Shown: positions 8,601 through 16,917, counted from the first letter of the stretch. The stretch: DNA of 64,000 nt from Streptomyces sp. V2I9 (GCF_030817475.1 NZ_JAUSZJ010000002.1:5904626-5968625), one strand, 5' to 3'. Notes: generated from the sequence alone by a model not told the origin. Made by a program: numbers and translations.

Positions 8601-9460
8601 CCTTCCTCGCGTCCACCATGGCCGTGGTCGCCGCTCCCGGAAAGCGCACCGAGTACTACTCGGCGGGCGACACCGTCTGGCAGAAGATGCTCTCCTCCAG
8701 CTTCCCGTGGGGCGAGTTGATGACGGGAGACGCCCGCACGCACCAGGCCGGCCGGGCTCTGACGGAGAACTGGTACCGGGGTCTCCTGGTTCCCGGTGCT
8801 CCGCGGGACGCGGACGGCGAGGAGGCGCTCGCCGGTGAGCGCCAGGGCGACATGATCGGCGCCGCCCCGGCGTTCATGACCGACACCGAACACGTGGGCC
8901 AGCAGGGATCGTTCGGTGACGTCGGAAACATGCGGCTCAAGCGTGAGGGCGAAGTCGTCGGCGAGAGCGGCTACCCGTACGGTGCGTTCGAGGTGCCCTC
9001 CGGGGACGCCGCGTACGAGCTGACCCTGACCACCACGAAGATCGGCTCGCCCGCCCAGGTCTGGAAGCGCTCCACGCTGACGGAGACCACCTGGGGCTTC
9101 CGGTCGGAGGGGAAGCCGGAAGTGACGTCGCAGGGACTTCCGATGCTCTTCCCGCGCTACGACGTTCCGATGGACGGGATGAAGACGGTGCCCGCGAAGA
9201 ACGGTCAGCGGATCGGGCTCGCCGCGACCGGGCACGCCGGATACACGCCCGGTGCGCTCACCGCCGCGAAGGTGTCCTTCAGCTACGACCGCGGCGAGAC
9301 CTGGCAGGCGGCCACCACCGTCCGGCAGGGCGGCCGGTGGACGGCGACCGTCGACCACGCGGACGCGCGGGGCAAGTCCGTCGCCCTGCGGACGGAACTG
9401 ACCGACGCACACGGCAACTCCGTCGTCCAGACCGTCCATGACGCGTACGCCGTGCGCTGA
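5693..9460 (+). CDS. secreted S8 family subtilisin-like serine peptidase with PA domain
   Basis: This 1255-residue protein has a Sec-type signal peptide (MRPISRTAL then a hydrophobic core, cleavage near residue 28). The subtilase triad is complete: D236 in VLDTGAD, H268 in GHGTHVAS and S440 in GTSMATPHVAGA. The region to about residue 200 is probably an inhibitor-like propeptide. After the catalytic domain come beta-rich domains, and around residues 800-890 there is a PA-type insert (GRIVLVRVGDD, ARALLVHRAA). There is no obvious membrane anchor or sorting signal. The start at ATG 5693 is supported by AAGGGAGAG 3-11 bases upstream. It probably degrades extracellular protein during mycelial turnover. 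It is divergent from the regulator at 4490-5482. Confidence 0.93.
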   Translation: MRPISRTALGAATAAVLAVTVVAPSVAAPPDAPGAKRPITGSAAAVDPKPVTVTLVTGDRVLVATDASGASTATVLPREDGSASLVQTRQSGTDLYVYPESAVPALAAGTVDEELFNVTGLIRQGYDDSRADSVPLIATYTKDAARRSFATPRGAERGAVLDVIGGQALKADKKRAADFWADLTARRTLSSGSGLKKLWLDRKVEASLERSTKQVGADLAHAAGYDGTGTKVAVLDTGADAEHPDLQGRITASENFTDSADTGDFQGHGTHVASTVGGSGAASGGTKAGVAPGTDLMVGKVLDDSGSGAASWIIAGMQWAVDNKADVVSMSLGSGEPTDCTDPMSLAATELGKNKDTLFVVAAGNLGPSLNTVSSPGCAPGVLTVGAVDRDDSTASFSSRGPAIVSHTLKPEIAAPGVAISAAAAGGRGSEAYRSMSGTSMATPHVAGAAAVLKQRHPEWTAQQIKAALVSSAHSAVPGDVRETGGGRLDVARAIRTPVFGASAVQGGTFNWPQDTSDRTTATVPYTNTSGKPVTLSLKVAGVTGNDGSTVRSKIAALGRTSVTVPAGGTVEVPLALAPDARLTAAQYGDVTGRILATAPGGVKVSTPFSLYVAPEAVTLRVKLVDGTGKPADGVSSVDLIGTDTSSGERRFNEGAADQTYRVRPGAYFVSSFVETPDAGDPTGRLAASVGYLARPQLDVTRDTTIVLDARKAHRLKVRTEDRISETRGATLAFGRTWDDTWLHSGSISGTGIIKDYLVDVQGRARDGEFEFASFWRAYAPQIRKFALVGGADLHPRPATAGSVNLDGTGRAEVVDAGAGSAAELEAAGAKGRIVLVRVGDDALSAVARARAAHAAGARALLVHRAAAGDWQPSLGYGAAPLPVLGLRADEAAVLKRALGEGRTEVSWTATAVSPYVYNLAFPEKGRITSDRTYKVKDKKLGSVVSTHESMGVAADFVDMLLVGRPYGGTFLASTMAVVAAPGKRTEYYSAGDTVWQKMLSSSFPWGELMTGDARTHQAGRALTENWYRGLLVPGAPRDADGEEALAGERQGDMIGAAPAFMTDTEHVGQQGSFGDVGNMRLKREGEVVGESGYPYGAFEVPSGDAAYELTLTTTKIGSPAQVWKRSTLTETTWGFRSEGKPEVTSQGLPMLFPRYDVPMDGMKTVPAKNGQRIGLAATGHAGYTPGALTAAKVSFSYDRGETWQAATTVRQGGRWTATVDHADARGKSVALRTELTDAHGNSVVQTVHDAYAVR

Positions 9461-9542
9461 ACGACGGCTCGCGGAGCCGCCGAACCGGTGATCGGCTGAG
9501 CGTATGAACGGCTGAAACGCTGAGATGCCGGTCATCTCGACC

Positions 9543-9590
9543 GGGTCCGCCGGGCGACCTTCCCGTGGGGGCGGGGCGCCCGGCGGACCC
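9543..9590 (+). terminator. terminator after the subtilase gene
   Basis: A perfect 14-bp stem pairs GGGTCCGCCGGGCG (9543-9556) with CGCCCGGCGGACCC (9577-9590) around a 20-base loop, followed by TTTCC. It lies 82 bases after the subtilase stop and 65 bases before the next gene. Confidence 0.75.
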
Positions 9591-9655
9591 TTTCCACGGC
9601 GCGCGTTTTCCCGATGTCCCGTTCTCGGACCGCCTCCCCGGTGGACAATAGGGGC

Positions 9656-11524
9656 ATGAGTCAGCAGGGGGAGACGCTCGCCGCCCACGAGGACGACTGG
9701 TGGCGCAAGCTGTACGACGAGACCGCGCCGGACACCGGTCCCGGCGGCGCGGCCGACAGCCTCGACGACCGCTTCGACTCCGTGTCGGACACGGTGGGCG
9801 GACCGGTGGACGCCCACCGGGACGCCGTCCGCGCGACCGTCCGGGACCCGTACGCGGAGGCGTACGAGGACCCGTACGCGGATCGCTTCGAGGAGCCGGA
9901 GCCGGACCGGGACGAGGAGCCGTTGGCGGATCGCGGCACGGACCGGAAGGCGGGCCGCTCCGACGGCCCGTCCACGGGTCGGGACGCGGACCGCTTCGAC
10001 GGCCCGCCCACGGAACCCGGTACGGAGACGGAGACCGGCGGCCGCTTCGGGGAGCCGTACGGGGAGGCGTACCGGCCACCGGAGCCGGCCCCCGCCGTGG
10101 TGGCCCAGCGGGTCACGGACCGGGACGCGGCACCGGCGCGGGTCGAGCCACCGGCCCTGGTCCGCGCTCCCGCCCCGGTCGAGCCACCGGCCCCGGCCCG
10201 CGCACCCGCCCCGCCTCCTGCCCCGGTCGAGCCACCGGCCCCGCCCCGCGCGCCGGCACCGCCTCCCGCCCCGCCCGTATCGCCCCCGCCTCCCGACCCG
10301 CGCATCCCGCTCCCGGACCGCGCGCCCACCGCGCCCGTAGCGCCTCCGCGCGCATCCGCGCCGCCCCCGCCGTCTCCCCGCACCGCCGTCTTCCCCGCCC
10401 CCTGGGAAGCGCCCGGCGACCGGTCCGGGCCCCGCACCTTCGCCGCGCCCCGTGCGCCGGAGCCGGACGGGTCCGCTCGCGCGGCCGACCCCGGCGCGCT
10501 GCACGGACCTCCGCCGGGCCCCGATGCCTTCGCCGCCGAGGAACGACCCGCCGTCGGGCACCTCGGGGAGCGGCCGCCCACCTACGACGCCGAGCCCTCC
10601 GCCCTGCCCGCCGCCACCTCGGAGAACCTGGACACCCTCGTCCCCGACACGGTGCTGGACGGCGCGCGGTACGGCACGTACACCCTGCGCACCGCCTCCG
10701 TGCGCGGCGACTCCGCCCGCTTCCGGGGCGAGCCCCGGCGGGAGGGGCTGCTCACCGCCCGATTCGGAACCGCCGAGAGCGCCGTCGTCCTCGTCGCCGT
10801 GGCGGGCGGCAGACGACCCGGCGGAGCTGCGCACCTCGCCGCCGCCGACGCCTGCCGCTGGATCGGCGGGGCCGTCGCCCGCAGCCACCTCCGGCTCTCC
10901 GACGACATAAGGGCCGGCCGCCGGGACGACCTGAAGGCCGGGCTGCACCGGCTCACCGACCGTACGTACGGAAAGCTGCGGGCCCGCGCCGCCGAACTGG
11001 GCGTCGAGCCCGAGGCCTACACCGCGAGCCTTCGCTGCCTCCTGCTGTCCGCCGACCCCGAGTGCCGCACACGGGTCTTCTTCGGCGTCGGCTCCGGCGG
11101 TCTCTTCCGGCTCCGCGACGGCCTCTGGCAGGACCTGGAGCCCGTCGTCCCCGAGGCCGCCGACGCCCGGCCCGGCGACGAGCCGGAGGAGGGGGCGGAC
11201 GGCGAACGGCTGACCCTGGATCTCCAGGTCACCCCGTCCTCGTCCCTGTCGGCGGCTCCGTCGGCGGAGGCCGGAGAACTCCCGAAGCCCCCCGCCGAGC
11301 CGTTCCGCTTCCGGGCCTCCGTGGCACGGCCCGGCGACACGCTGATGCTCTGCGGCAGCGGCCTGGCCGAACCCATGCGCGGCGAGGCGGGGCTCTCCGC
11401 CGAACTCGCCGACCGCTGGGGGAGCGAAGGCGCGCCCGGACTTCCCGCCTTCCTCGCCGACGTCCAGCTCCGCGTCAAGGGGTACGCCGACGACCGCACC
11501 TGCGCCGCCGTCTGGGAGGCGTAA
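9656..11524 (+). CDS. PP2C-like (PPM) protein with long Pro-rich N-terminal region
   Basis: The first 310 or so of 622 residues are low-complexity: acidic/Arg-rich repeats (DPYAEAYEDPYADRFEEP) followed by a Pro/Ala tract. The C-terminal part (about 335-622) has the PP2C layout: ASVRGDSARFRGEPRREG at the start, a central VAVAGGRRPGG, later FFGVGSGGLFRLRDG, LMLCGSGLAEP and a final YADDRTCAAVW. Several metal-binding positions differ from active phosphatases. The usual DG of motif II is AG, and the S/T-DG before the C-terminus is GSG. It may be a pseudo-phosphatase or divergent scaffold. No membrane segment was seen. ATG 9656 is the start; upstream in-frame codons lack an RBS. Confidence 0.7.
   Translation: MSQQGETLAAHEDDWWRKLYDETAPDTGPGGAADSLDDRFDSVSDTVGGPVDAHRDAVRATVRDPYAEAYEDPYADRFEEPEPDRDEEPLADRGTDRKAGRSDGPSTGRDADRFDGPPTEPGTETETGGRFGEPYGEAYRPPEPAPAVVAQRVTDRDAAPARVEPPALVRAPAPVEPPAPARAPAPPPAPVEPPAPPRAPAPPPAPPVSPPPPDPRIPLPDRAPTAPVAPPRASAPPPPSPRTAVFPAPWEAPGDRSGPRTFAAPRAPEPDGSARAADPGALHGPPPGPDAFAAEERPAVGHLGERPPTYDAEPSALPAATSENLDTLVPDTVLDGARYGTYTLRTASVRGDSARFRGEPRREGLLTARFGTAESAVVLVAVAGGRRPGGAAHLAAADACRWIGGAVARSHLRLSDDIRAGRRDDLKAGLHRLTDRTYGKLRARAAELGVEPEAYTASLRCLLLSADPECRTRVFFGVGSGGLFRLRDGLWQDLEPVVPEAADARPGDEPEEGADGERLTLDLQVTPSSSLSAAPSAEAGELPKPPAEPFRFRASVARPGDTLMLCGSGLAEPMRGEAGLSAELADRWGSEGAPGLPAFLADVQLRVKGYADDRTCAAVWEA
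10140..10330 (+). repeat. in-frame Pro/Ala repeat tract within the PP2C-like gene
   Basis: Imperfect tandem copies of a motif encoding VEPPAPxRAPAPPPAP. The DNA repeats with CCGGTCGAGCCACCGGCC-like units. The tract encodes an extended linker and is a likely site of length variation between strains. Confidence 0.6.
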
Positions 11525-11635
11525 CCGCGCCCACCGTGGGTTGATGGATTCCGGAGCCCGGCGGCCGGTGTTTCGCCGCGCCGGTCCCCGGACAACCGCA
11601 GTGCACGGATCACGGGCAAGGAAGGGCGCGCACCC

Positions 11636-13378
11636 ATGGCCAAGCAGAACGTGGCGGAGCAGTTCGTCGACATCCTCGCCAGGGCGGGTGTCAAGCGCCT
11701 GTACGGCGTCGTCGGCGACAGCCTGAACCCCGTCGTGGACGCCATCCGGCGTAACTCCTCCATCGACTGGATCCACGTCCGGCACGAGGAGACCGCCGCC
11801 TTCGCGGCCGGAGCGGAAGCGCAGGTCACCGGCTCGCTCGCGGCCTGTGCCGGGTCCTGCGGGCCGGGCAACCTGCATCTGATCAACGGCCTGTACGACG
11901 CGCACCGCTCCATGGCCCCGGTGCTGGCCCTGGCCTCGCACATCCCCTCCGGCGAGATCGGTCTCGGCTACTTCCAGGAGACCCATCCGGAGCTGCTGTT
12001 CCAGGAGTGCAGCCACTACAACGAGATGATCTCCAACCCGGAGCAGATGCCCCGGCTGCTCCAGACGGCGATCCAGCACGCCATCGGGCGCGGCGGGGTC
12101 AGCGTCGTCACCATGCCGGGCGACATCGCGTCCGAGCCCGCCCCGGAGAAGTCCATCGAGCACGCCCTCGTCACCGAGCGGCCGACCGTACGGCCCGGCG
12201 ACGACGAGATCGACAAGCTCTGCCGCATGGTGGACAAGGCCAAACGGGTGACGTTGTTCTGCGGCAGCGGCACGGCCGGGGCGCACGCCGAGGTCATGGA
12301 GTTCGCCGAGAAGATCAAGGCCCCGGTCGGCCACGCGCTGCGCGGTAAGGAGTGGATCCAGTACGACAATCCGTACGACGTCGGGATGAGCGGCCTGCTC
12401 GGCTACGGGGCCGCGTACGAGGCGACCCACGAGTGCGATCTCCTCATCCTGCTCGGCACGGACTTCCCGTACAACGCCTTCCTGCCCGACGATGTGGAGA
12501 TCGTCCAGGTCGATGTGCGCCCCGAGCGCCTCGGCCGCCGGTCCAAGCTCGACCTCGCGGTCTGGGGCGATGTGCGCGAGACCCTGCGCTGCCTCACCCC
12601 GCGGGTGAAGCCCAAGGCCGACCGCAAGTTCCTCGACCGGATGCTGAAGAAGCACGCGAACGCCCTGGAGGGCGTCGTCAAGGCGTACACCCGCAAGGTC
12701 GACAAGCACGTCCCGATCCATCCCGAGTACGTCGCGTCCGTCCTGGACGAGATGGCCGACGAGGACGCCGTGTTCACCGTCGACACCGGCATGAACAACG
12801 TGTGGGCCGCCCGCTATCTGACGCCCAACGGCAAGCGGCGCGTGATCGGTTCGTTCAGCCACGGCTCGATGGCCAACGCACTGCCGCAGGCGATCGGCGC
12901 CCAGTTCACCGACCGCGGCCGGCAGGTCGTCGCGATGTCCGGGGACGGCGGTTTCACCATGCTGATGGGTGACTTCCTCACCCTGGTCCAGTACGACCTG
13001 CCGGTGAAGGTCGTCCTGTTCAACAACTCCTCGCTGGGCATGGTGGAGTTGGAGATGCTGGTGGCCGGTCTGCCGTCGTACGGGACCACCAACAAGAACC
13101 CCGACTTCGCCGCCGTCGCCCGCGCGGCCGGCGCTTACGGCGTACGGGTGGAGAAGCCCAAGCAGTTGCAGTCCGCGCTCAAGGACGCGTTCAAGCACAA
13201 GGGACCCGCGCTCGTCGACGTCGTCACCGACCCGAACGCGCTCTCCATCCCGCCGAAGATCAGCGCCGACATGGTCACCGGTTTCGCGCTCTCCGCCAGC
13301 AAGATCGTGCTGGACGGGGGAGTGGGCCGGATGCTCCAGATGGCCCGCTCCAACCTCCGTAACGTGCCCCGTCCTTGA
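11636..13378 (+). CDS. poxB: pyruvate:quinone oxidoreductase (pyruvate oxidase, ThDP-dependent)
   Basis: PoxB oxidatively decarboxylates pyruvate to acetate and CO2 and passes electrons to membrane quinone. The 580-residue length fits the family (about 570-590). Visible features are the ThDP-activating Glu in VRHEETAAFAAGAEAQ, the FAD/central domain, and the ThDP/Mg motif GDGGFTMLMGD followed by FNNSSLGMV. The SLNPVVDAIRR segment near the N-terminus and the C-terminal tail of about 30 residues resemble PoxB rather than acetolactate synthase. The gene stands alone, with a strong terminator right after it. A second ThDP enzyme in the window, gcl, differs at the activating Glu position. Confidence 0.9.
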   Translation: MAKQNVAEQFVDILARAGVKRLYGVVGDSLNPVVDAIRRNSSIDWIHVRHEETAAFAAGAEAQVTGSLAACAGSCGPGNLHLINGLYDAHRSMAPVLALASHIPSGEIGLGYFQETHPELLFQECSHYNEMISNPEQMPRLLQTAIQHAIGRGGVSVVTMPGDIASEPAPEKSIEHALVTERPTVRPGDDEIDKLCRMVDKAKRVTLFCGSGTAGAHAEVMEFAEKIKAPVGHALRGKEWIQYDNPYDVGMSGLLGYGAAYEATHECDLLILLGTDFPYNAFLPDDVEIVQVDVRPERLGRRSKLDLAVWGDVRETLRCLTPRVKPKADRKFLDRMLKKHANALEGVVKAYTRKVDKHVPIHPEYVASVLDEMADEDAVFTVDTGMNNVWAARYLTPNGKRRVIGSFSHGSMANALPQAIGAQFTDRGRQVVAMSGDGGFTMLMGDFLTLVQYDLPVKVVLFNNSSLGMVELEMLVAGLPSYGTTNKNPDFAAVARAAGAYGVRVEKPKQLQSALKDAFKHKGPALVDVVTDPNALSIPPKISADMVTGFALSASKIVLDGGVGRMLQMARSNLRNVPRP

Positions 13379-13390
13379 CCGGACATCCGC

Positions 13391-13430
13391 GTCGGGGCCG
13401 GCGGTCACCGGGGTGGCCGCCGGCCCCGAC
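13391..13430. terminator. bidirectional terminator between poxB and the RNase gene
   Basis: GTCGGGGCCGGCGGTCACC (13391-13409) pairs with GGTGGCCGCCGGCCCCGAC (13412-13430), giving 19 pairs with one G-U. It lies between two convergent genes, 12 bases after the poxB stop and 18 bases from the RNase stop. Confidence 0.8.
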
Positions 13431-13448
13431 GGGAGGCTCGTGGCCGGG

Positions 13449-13883
13449 TCAGCAGCCGTGGTCGACCAGGTCGAAGGAGGCGTAGTGGTCGGCGGTGTAG
13501 TAGTCCTCCTCGTGCTGCTCCCCGGTGACGATCCGGCGCGCGCCGCGGTGGTCGGAGCCGGGTGTGATGACGGTGTACTCGTGGTAGTAGCCGGTCGACC
13601 GGTCGGGCAGCAGGCCTTCGCGGTTCTGGAAGACGGTGCCGTCCTGCTCGTACGGGAACGGCCCGCCCCGCTCGATCAGATCCAGGGTGTCGTGCGCCTG
13701 GGACGGCAGGGCCGAGTAGCAGATGCTCCCGACCGCCGCCGCACGGAACGCGGACGCGGGGTGGGAGACGGTCGTGGTGGTGTTGGCGGTGGCCGCCTGG
13801 GCCGTGATCGGGGCCGAGGCGATCAGGAGGGACAGGAGGGCGGCCGCGCCGCCGAACCGGGTGATCCGTGGGGGGATGCGCAT
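13449..13883 (-). CDS. secreted guanyl-specific ribonuclease (RNase Sa family)
   Basis: The 144-residue precursor has a signal peptide (about 1-31, ending ITAQAAT) and a mature domain that closely follows Streptomyces RNase Sa: SALPSQAHDTLDLI, GPFPYEQDGTVFQNRE, GYYHEYTVITPG, RRIVTGE and DYYTADHYASF. By alignment the catalytic residues are E102 (YYHEYTV), R116/R117 and H133. C55 and C144 correspond to the family's single disulfide linking N- and C-termini. It cleaves RNA 3' of guanosine outside the cell. No barstar-like inhibitor gene is adjacent, consistent with a protein that is toxic only if retained. Start ATG 13883 has a weak RBS. Confidence 0.92.
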   Translation of the reverse strand: MRIPPRITRFGGAAALLSLLIASAPITAQAATANTTTTVSHPASAFRAAAVGSICYSALPSQAHDTLDLIERGGPFPYEQDGTVFQNREGLLPDRSTGYYHEYTVITPGSDHRGARRIVTGEQHEEDYYTADHYASFDLVDHGC

Positions 13884-14124
13884 GCCATCATGATGACGCG
13901 CGTAGACGGCGCATGGTCAACGTCAACTGGCGCGTGTTCGCCGGATGTTGACCTCAGCTGCGCCTATGTGGTGATGGCGTGCGCGGGTGGGATGTTCTGT
14001 GCGCCCCTCGCCGCCTCCGGCCGCTCACTTATTGATGAGTCGACAAGCGTGACCGTGTGCGTACAGGGGCATGCATCCCGTGAGGCTGTTCGACGGGCAG
14101 CCGGACCGAAGGAGGCGGACCACT

Positions 14125-14604
14125 GTGCGGGCGGGGGACATGACGAAGCGTCAGAAAAGGGCCGGGGTCATCGAGGTGCGCGGTCCGCGGGGGCGCAGAC
14201 CGGGCGGTTCGCCGCAGCCGGCCAGGATGCACCGAAGAGTCGGGCACGCCGACCGGTCCGCGGTGGGGGAAGTCCGCCGGGAGTTGCGGGAGTTCCTGGA
14301 GCACCGCTCCGGGCGGGAGCAGGTCGAGGCCGCGGAGCTGCTGGTCAGTGAACTGGTGACCAACGCCCTCATCCACACGAGGAACGGGGCCGTGGTGACC
14401 GCCACGGCGACGTCCGCCCGACTCCGCGTGGAGGTCCAGGACTTCGCGTCCGAGGACCTGCCCGCGCCGTACGTACCGAACGCCGACGACGGTACGCACG
14501 GCAGGGGTCTGATCCTGGTCCGCAGCCTGGCCGACGCCTGGGGGGTGGAGGCGCAGGCCCTGGGCAAGGTCGTCTGGTTCGAACTGCACGGCGGAAGGCC
14601 CTGA
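14125..14604 (+). CDS. HATPase (anti-sigma/histidine-kinase-like) ATP-binding protein
   Basis: A GHKL ATPase domain covers about residues 35-155. The N-box is AELLVSELVTNALIHTR, followed by VEVQDFASEDLPAP and a G-box reading DGTHGRGLILVRSLADAWGV. This is the RsbW-like standalone ATPase type, very abundant in Streptomyces, which often acts as an anti-sigma kinase or as a partner of conservon proteins. The preferred start is GTG 14125, with GGAGG 10 bases upstream (14111-14115). ATG 14140 and ATG 14071 are alternatives. No sigma factor or anti-anti-sigma gene is adjacent, so the partner is unknown. Confidence 0.8.
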   Translation: MRAGDMTKRQKRAGVIEVRGPRGRRPGGSPQPARMHRRVGHADRSAVGEVRRELREFLEHRSGREQVEAAELLVSELVTNALIHTRNGAVVTATATSARLRVEVQDFASEDLPAPYVPNADDGTHGRGLILVRSLADAWGVEAQALGKVVWFELHGGRP

Positions 14605-14616
14605 CGGGCCCTCCGC
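14591..14616. terminator. hairpin between convergent genes
   Basis: GCGGAAGGCCC (14591-14601) and GGGCCCTCCGC (14606-14616) form an 11-pair stem with one mismatch. It overlaps the stop codon of the HATPase gene and lies 13 bases from the stop of the convergent DUF2637 gene. Confidence 0.5.
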
Positions 14617-14628
14617 CGCACGACGGGA

Positions 14629-15732
14629 TCAGCCGAACTGCTGTTCCAGATCCTTCAGTTTCTGTTCCAGCGAGTCGAGCCGGGGGAGTGTCTGGGTGTC
14701 GTCCTCGGCGGTGAGGTCGACGGTCCGCGGGTCACTTCCCTGGTTCGGCGCGTCCAGACTCTTCGAGCCCGGTCCGTCCGCCTGCTTCGGGCCGACGGCT
14801 TGCAGGGATGGCCGGGGTCGCAGGGGCAGCTGACCCGGCTCCGCTATGGCGGGCTCCGTGACGGCCGGCGCCGTGCCGGGCGACGACGGGGCGAGGGCGG
14901 GCACCTCAAGCTGCTGCCCGCCTCGCACCCCGCGCCCCCAGGCCCGGTTCTGCCGGTTCAGGGCCTTGATGCGGGCCCGGTCCAGCTTGGCCTGCTCCCT
15001 GCGGCGCAGCCTGGTCCGCTCCTCCTCCTTACGGTCCTCCCGCACCTCGTCCACCGCCTCGTCCAGGGTGCGGACGCCCTCCAGGAGCATCAGCGACCAG
15101 GCGCCGAAGGTCTCCCGAGGGGCCCGCAGCCAGCGAACGATCCGGATCTGCGGCAACGGACGGGGCACCAGGCCCTGTTCGCGCAGCGCGGCCCGGCGGG
15201 TCTGCTTCAGGGCGCGGTCGAAGAGCACCGCGGCCGAGAGGGACATCCCCGCGAAGAAGTGCGGGGCGCCCGCGTGGTCGATGCCGCGGGGCGCGTGCAC
15301 CCAGTTGAACCAGGCGGCGGCCCCGGCGAACGTCCACACCAGCAGCCGTGAGCCGAGCGCCGCGTCACCGTGGCTCGCCTCCCGTACGGCCAGCACCGAA
15401 CAGAACATCGCGGCCCCGTCCAGTCCGAACGGGACCAGGTACTCCCAGCCGCCGCTGAGGTTCAGGTTCTGCCGGCCGAAGCCGACGAGCCCGTGGAAGG
15501 AGAGCGCGGCGGCGACCGCCGCGCAGCAGAACAGCAGGACGTACGAGGCGGTGGCGTACAGCGCCTCCTTGCGCCTGCGGCGTTCCTCGCTGCGTTCCCA
15601 GGAGTCGTCGGCCGCCGTGGTCTTGCCGGCGGCACGCTTGCCGCGTGCGACCACCGTCACCGCCGCCATGACTCCCACGAGCAGTACGGCGCCCGGAAGC
15701 AGCCAGTCAAGCGATATGTCGGTCAGTCTCAT
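14629..15732 (-). CDS. DUF2637 membrane protein
   Basis: The 367-residue protein has an N-terminal anchor (about 9-28), a basic Arg/Lys-rich stretch (about 44-56), then about four helices between 60 and 170. Typical DUF2637 landmarks follow: LSFHGLVGFG, FGLDGAAMFCSVLAVR and WFNWVHAPRG. The cytoplasmic second half is charged (EVREDRKEEERTRLRRREQAKLDRARIKALNRQNRAWG, probably coiled-coil), then a Pro-rich linker and a short terminal helix (LDSLEQKLKDLEQQF). The family is common on streptomycete chromosomes and plasmids, sometimes near replication or transfer genes, and is uncharacterised. No plasmid genes accompany it here. Confidence 0.8.
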   Translation of the reverse strand: MRLTDISLDWLLPGAVLLVGVMAAVTVVARGKRAAGKTTAADDSWERSEERRRRKEALYATASYVLLFCCAAVAAALSFHGLVGFGRQNLNLSGGWEYLVPFGLDGAAMFCSVLAVREASHGDAALGSRLLVWTFAGAAAWFNWVHAPRGIDHAGAPHFFAGMSLSAAVLFDRALKQTRRAALREQGLVPRPLPQIRIVRWLRAPRETFGAWSLMLLEGVRTLDEAVDEVREDRKEEERTRLRRREQAKLDRARIKALNRQNRAWGRGVRGGQQLEVPALAPSSPGTAPAVTEPAIAEPGQLPLRPRPSLQAVGPKQADGPGSKSLDAPNQGSDPRTVDLTAEDDTQTLPRLDSLEQKLKDLEQQFG

Positions 15733-15924
15733 GCGCGGTCCCTTGCGTCACGTAGGGCGTTTCGTGCGCCATCGTGACGGAATTCCCGTCCCGCACCGGT
15801 GGTTTCGGGACAAGAGCACGCCATGGGGGTGGAAGGGGCTATCGATGGGTGGAAATTCCTCGAACGACCGGCCGTGCAGGCGGTGTTGCGTTCGATTCCA
15901 CGTCCTCCGGAGGGGCGGTGTGGA

Positions 15925-16773
15925 TCAGGAAGCCGCAGCGAGCTTCCGCACCCGATCCGCGTCGCAGGTACGCGGGCAGGTGACACAGGTGTCGTCGGGC
16001 CGCAGCGTGTAGAACAGGCAGCAGCTCACCCGGTCCCGCGTCGGCAGCGACCGCCCGTCGGGCCCGGACAGCTCACGGAAGCCCGCGCGGCCGGCGTACG
16101 GCTTGGTCGTGCCGGGGAGCAGCAACTCCAGTTCGGCCATCGCGCGGCGCTCCTCGCCCAGCAGATGCGCGATGTACCACAGGCCCTCGACGATCTCGTC
16201 CGTCGCCATCCCCCACAGGGCCCGCTTCCCGCGGCGCATGCGCGATCCGAAGCCCTCCAGCACCGGGCCGAGGTGCTCGGCCAGGGAGTCCAGGACCTCG
16301 GCCCGCAGCGCCGCCTCGTCCGGGACGATCCGGGCGCCGGGCAGCGTGGCCGCCGGATCGTCCGGCAGGCAGGCGAACTCCCCGCTCCGTACGGTCAGGT
16401 GACCCAGCGCCCGCTGGAAGGCCACGGCCCCTACCGGGACGCGCGGCACCCGGCGGTGCAGGAACCACGGGACCGTCACCAGCAGGCAGGCGGGCCAGGC
16501 GTACCGGTGCAGTCCAAATCCGGCCACCACGTCCGGACGGGCCCGCTGCCCGTAGTCGCGCAGCACCTGGGCGTCGTCCCGCGCGAGGAAGGCGTCCACG
16601 GCGCTGCCTCCGGCCGCCAGCTCCGCCGCGCCGACCCAGCCCTCACCGGACGGGGCGGTGGCGTCGTGGTCCAGCACGTCGACCCGCAGGCCGGGGAACA
16701 CCTCGGTCAGGCGGGCGTACGCGGCGGTCACGGGGGACGGCGCGGCATCGGTGAGCGGCAGGGAGAGGGTCAT
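15925..16773 (-). CDS. FhuF-like ferric-siderophore reductase (2Fe-2S)
   Basis: The C-terminus carries the FhuF iron-sulfur signature C251-C252-x10-C263-x2-C266 (CCLFYTLRPDDTCVTCP). The N-terminal 240 residues have the FhuF fold pattern, with AYARLTEVFPGLRVDV near the start and a hydrophobic WPACLLVTVPWFLH region. Such proteins reduce Fe(III) in imported siderophore complexes in the cytoplasm. A near-consensus iron box at 16801-16819, 28 bases upstream of the start, indicates repression by a DmdR/IdeR regulator with iron. No siderophore synthesis or uptake genes are adjacent, so it serves unlinked systems. Confidence 0.88.
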   Translation of the reverse strand: MTLSLPLTDAAPSPVTAAYARLTEVFPGLRVDVLDHDATAPSGEGWVGAAELAAGGSAVDAFLARDDAQVLRDYGQRARPDVVAGFGLHRYAWPACLLVTVPWFLHRRVPRVPVGAVAFQRALGHLTVRSGEFACLPDDPAATLPGARIVPDEAALRAEVLDSLAEHLGPVLEGFGSRMRRGKRALWGMATDEIVEGLWYIAHLLGEERRAMAELELLLPGTTKPYAGRAGFRELSGPDGRSLPTRDRVSCCLFYTLRPDDTCVTCPRTCDADRVRKLAAAS

Positions 16774-16800
16774 GCAGGGACCACCGAATCGGGATCGTTT

Positions 16801-16819
16801 GCAGGTAAGGCTTACCTTA
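16801..16819. promoter_or_regulatory. iron box (DmdR1/IdeR-type operator)
   Basis: The core AGGTAAGGCTTACCT (16803-16817) is a perfect 7-bp palindrome around one base. It matches the actinobacterial iron box TTAGGTTAGGCTCACCTAA at most positions. It lies between the divergent fhuF-like gene (start 16773) and the GntR gene (start 16918), closer to fhuF. Confidence 0.85.
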
Positions 16820-16917
16820 TCCGATGCCGTCGATGTGTGAACTGCGGACTCCTCCCTCTATCGTGCACAGGAGGTCCGGCCCACGCGAGTCGGCCCGCGG
16901 CAGGCGGAGGAGGTCCG

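Noticed and set aside
5666..13408. Very long open frame on the - strand across the subtilase, PP2C and poxB genes
   Set aside because: The translation is compositionally random (Gly/Arg/Asp-rich) and has no domain. It is the antisense shadow of high-GC genes with strong motifs on the + strand.
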